Positions 62,245 to 64,000 of a DNA stretch of 64,000 nucleotides are shown piece after piece. Position numbers and translations under genes: made by a program. Where the stretch lies: the NCBI GenBank assembly GCA_046327755.1, contig JAXLXW010000009.1, positions 191,695 through 255,694 on the forward strand, given 5' to 3'. The stretch comes from SCN-70-22 sp046327755. Its GTDB lineage: Bacteria > Gemmatimonadota > Gemmatimonadetes > Gemmatimonadales > Gemmatimonadaceae. The notes under the pieces are model-generated. The model made no database searches. It was not told where the DNA came from and saw nothing but the letters and a program-made list of their open reading frames with translations. Numbering within the stretch: the first letter of the stretch is position 1; the number at the start of each line of letters is the position of its first letter.

Positions 62245-62862
62245 ATGCCCGCTTGGATCTCGCCCCGAAAGATGTCCATGTCGCCCGATGCGACATCGGG
62301 ACGCTCGGCGCACGCGGCATTGCGATGCCAGCGAGAGCTTCTCGAGGACGATCACGCCATCGGCTTTGTCGTTGGGTGGGGCTTGGTCATGCTTCCCACT
62401 ACAGCCCTCCTCGTCGGGGCGTACTGGGCGCCGATCGCCCTCATTCCGCCGGCGCTACGACTCACCAGCAGGTTCCGCGCGTGGCAACGACTCGCGCTCG
62501 ACGAGGACATGAGAGTATCCATACGACCACTTCTCGACGCGCGCGATCGCGACGATGTGCGACCGTTCGCCGACGTTTCATCGATGAACATCAGGATGTT
62601 GCGCTGGCTCCGCAGACTCACGGTGGACGTGATCATGGTGTGCGCCGGGTGCTGGGCGCTTGCTCGATGGCTTCGCCCCTGGGAGCAGTCGCGCCTCGTC
62701 CAGCAACTGTGGAACTACTCGCCGATGATCATGCTTGCCGGCGCAGTGGTTGCCTTGGGCTTGACGCTCGCCGACCGCGACGCGCGACGTCGTCCTCCAC
62801 TGGAGGCACTGAGGCGACGTATTGGCTACTCCTGGAGGCAGTTCCTGCGCGCCTTCGTCTGA
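62245..62862 (+). CDS. Membrane protein of unknown function
   Basis: 205-aa protein with about four membrane segments in two pairs ('GFVVGWGLVMLPTTALLVGA', 'APIALIPPALRL', 'VDVIMVCAGCWALARWL', 'MIMLAGAVVALGLTLADRD') and charged loops. No recognised family. ATG 62245 is the first in frame, 26 bp after element H. Confidence 0.55.
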   Translation: MPAWISPRKMSMSPDATSGRSAHAALRCQRELLEDDHAIGFVVGWGLVMLPTTALLVGAYWAPIALIPPALRLTSRFRAWQRLALDEDMRVSIRPLLDARDRDDVRPFADVSSMNIRMLRWLRRLTVDVIMVCAGCWALARWLRPWEQSRLVQQLWNYSPMIMLAGAVVALGLTLADRDARRRPPLEALRRRIGYSWRQFLRAFV

Positions 62863-63275
62863 CGCGACGGCGCATCGACCCTAGGCCCTCCGCCGGTCAC
62901 GCAACCGTGCCTCATGACGGCCGAGCATGGGCAGCCTTCGCCGACACATCTCCGCTGGACCTCTACCGGTCGCGCCTTGCCCCCACCGAGTCGCGGATCG
63001 GCACAGCGTCTGCGCGTCTCGAATACGGGTATGCTAGCAGTATCGGGTGATTTCTCTCGCTTGCTGTCGACCCCTCGGCTTGCGCTGGAGAACGCGCGTG
63101 CTGCTACGCTTCCCGCTCGCCCTTGCTCCAGAGTCCGCACTCCTCGCACGGCGTTGCACGCCCGTCGACTCTGTGCTCAATCGCGCGATCACGGGGATGG
63201 GAGGCGACACCACCGCGCGGCGCGAAGCGCGCGTTCGACTGGCCTCACCCACGCCATAGCATCGGAGGAAACTCC
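62863..63275. other. Noncoding stretch
   Basis: A 413-bp gap containing the AT-rich element I and no supported gene; open frames here are Arg/Ser/Thr-rich shadows. Confidence 0.45.
63029..63044. promoter_or_regulatory. AT-rich boundary element I
   Basis: GTATGCTAGCAGTATC; on the minus strand ATAC-TGCTAGC-ATAC, again two ATAC-type boxes 7 nt apart. It is 232 bp upstream of the RibD-C-type gene. Confidence 0.35.
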
Positions 63276-63650
63276 ATGCCACGAATCCGATACAAGGTAG
63301 CCGCGAGCGTCGATGGCTTCATCGCAGACCGCGATGGCGGCTATGACTGGGTCGTGCACGATCCGGATGTCGATTTCTTCGCGCTGTTCGCCGAGTTCGA
63401 CGCCTTTCTCTTCGGACGCCGCACGTACGAGATAATGACGCGCCCCGTGAGCCCTCCAATGCCCCCCGGATCGAGAACCGTCGCGCCCGACGTCATCGGT
63501 GTAAGGGCCGCTCCGGAGGAGACGAATCGACGCTTTCGAGGCGTGTCCCCTTCGGCACGAGCGTACATCGGAGCGTCAAGAGGGGCCCCGGGTGATTGCG
63601 AAGGACTAGCAGGAGTCGCCCGGAAGGTCGCAACTTCGGGGCGCGTGTGA
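63276..63650 (+). pseudogene. RibD-C/dihydrofolate-reductase-like protein, degraded C-terminus
   Basis: The first 65 residues are typical of bifunctional deaminase-reductase C-terminal (RibD_C) stand-alone proteins: 'IRYKVAASVDGFIADRDGGY', 'DFFALFAEFDAFLFGRRTYE'. An excellent ribosome-binding site (GGAGG, 7 nt) precedes ATG 63276. Beyond 'PPMPPGSRTV' the expected NADPH-binding half is unrecognisable in this frame. In another frame a remnant 'VIAKD(stop)QESPGRS' near 63593 recalls the family's 'V.ELR.ESGR.IWLFGG' segment. It seems to be a recently broken gene, or a sequence-error victim. Confidence 0.7.
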
Positions 63651-63846
63651 CGTAGGTCGTAGAAGTACCGCGCACCGTTCGCTTCTACGAAAGCGTGCAT
63701 CTTCTGTCGGCAGGCCTCCCGAAAGCCCCCGAAACGTCCACTTCACGCTCCGTTGGAACTCCGCAGCCGCCGCGTCACTAGTTCTCCCGAGCCGCCCGCC
63801 GCTCGGCGTTGCGGATACCTCCCCAACGGGCGAGGCTTTCACCATT

Positions 63847-64000
63847 ATGTCATACGACACTCCCGACGCTTCGCCGCCAGACTCCCACGCAGTAGATGAG
63901 AGTTCCATGCTCTCGTCTCGCTCTCTCGAGCACGCGGGTGCGTCTGCCGTGACAAGAGCAACGACTGCCTCGCTTGCGGCGGAACGATTTCGTGCGGCGG
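63847..64000 (+). CDS. Possible start of a gene running off the window
   Basis: From ATG 63847 the frame is open for 51 codons to the window end ('MSYDTPDASPPDSHAVDESS...'). The N-terminus is hydrophilic and Ser/Asp/Ala-rich. No convincing ribosome-binding site and no family recognised. The 196 bp before it (63651-63846) hold no supported feature. Confidence 0.3.
   Translation, partial: MSYDTPDASPPDSHAVDESSMLSSRSLEHAGASAVTRATTASLAAERFRAA

Noticed and set aside
46699..63044. Assigning the AT-rich elements firmly as sigma-70 promoters
   Set aside because: ATACT resembles a -10 box, but -35 boxes at 16-18 bp are found only for some sites (e.g. near 58700) and orientation to the nearest gene is inconsistent, so they are reported as elements of unknown role.
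1..64000. tRNA or rRNA genes
   Set aside because: I saw no rRNA-like segment and no tRNA cloverleaf with TTC-arm and CCA-proximal pattern; a covariance-model search would be decisive.

Overview
This 64-kb window is GC-rich bacterial chromosome, somewhat less GC-rich to the right of about 46.6 kb. It is dense in exported proteins and lipoproteins, with secreted hydrolases, TonB-plug-like proteins, 6-bladed beta-propellers and propeller-type hybrid histidine kinases. That content best fits a Gram-negative soil or freshwater heterotroph such as a member of the Gemmatimonadota. The taxon is an inference from gene content; no rRNA or other phylogenetic marker is present.

Layout. 1-7.7 kb: an Ig-like lipoprotein, an IS110-family insertion sequence, a PIG-L deacetylase translationally coupled to a GH9 glycosidase, a small secreted protein and a CocE/S15 hydrolase. 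7.8-12.7 kb (minus strand): a tightly packed five-gene respiratory operon with a small membrane protein, a GltD-like FAD/Fe-S NAD(P)H oxidoreductase, a fused b6/subunit-IV cytochrome b, a Rieske protein and a diheme cytochrome c. It looks like a menaquinol:cytochrome c oxidoreductase with its own pyridine-nucleotide module. 12.9-18.9 kb: DUF983, two 6-bladed beta-propeller proteins, a barrel-less TonB-plug-like protein, a CxxC thioredoxin-fold protein and a 58-aa six-cysteine exported peptide. 18.9-22.4 kb: DUF3224, M19 dipeptidase, a Zn cyclase/formamidase and a poly-Gly lipoprotein. 22.5-31.5 kb: a YncE propeller and TolC/HlyD/RND efflux genes in one overlapping operon, then a PepSY protein and an OmpR-type two-component pair. 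31.5-39.2 kb: homocysteine methyltransferase, alpha/beta hydrolase, aldose epimerase, CBS protein, VOC protein and spermidine-dehydrogenase-like oxidoreductase with partner. Every one of these genes is broken by frameshifts, most likely from uncorrected sequencing or assembly error. 39.2-46.6 kb: intact ECF sigma factor, M28 peptidase, metallophosphoesterase and a 1.2-kaa hybrid histidine kinase. 46.7-64 kb: an accessory-looking stretch of small, mostly unrelated single genes on both strands (hydrolase-like, VOC, DUF7832, glycosyltransferase, lipoproteins, HExxH proteins, a decayed RibD-C/DHFR).

Two DNA-level signals are not explained by the genes. The octamer GCCTAACG/CGTTAGGC occurs at least 16 times, on both strands and in all three reading frames, almost entirely left of 45 kb. 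A family of short AT-rich elements (ATACTAT, about 7 nt, then ATAG-like) sits at nine gene boundaries, only between 46.7 and 63.1 kb. In addition, four intergenic long hairpins built of tandem purine-rich units recur in the left half.
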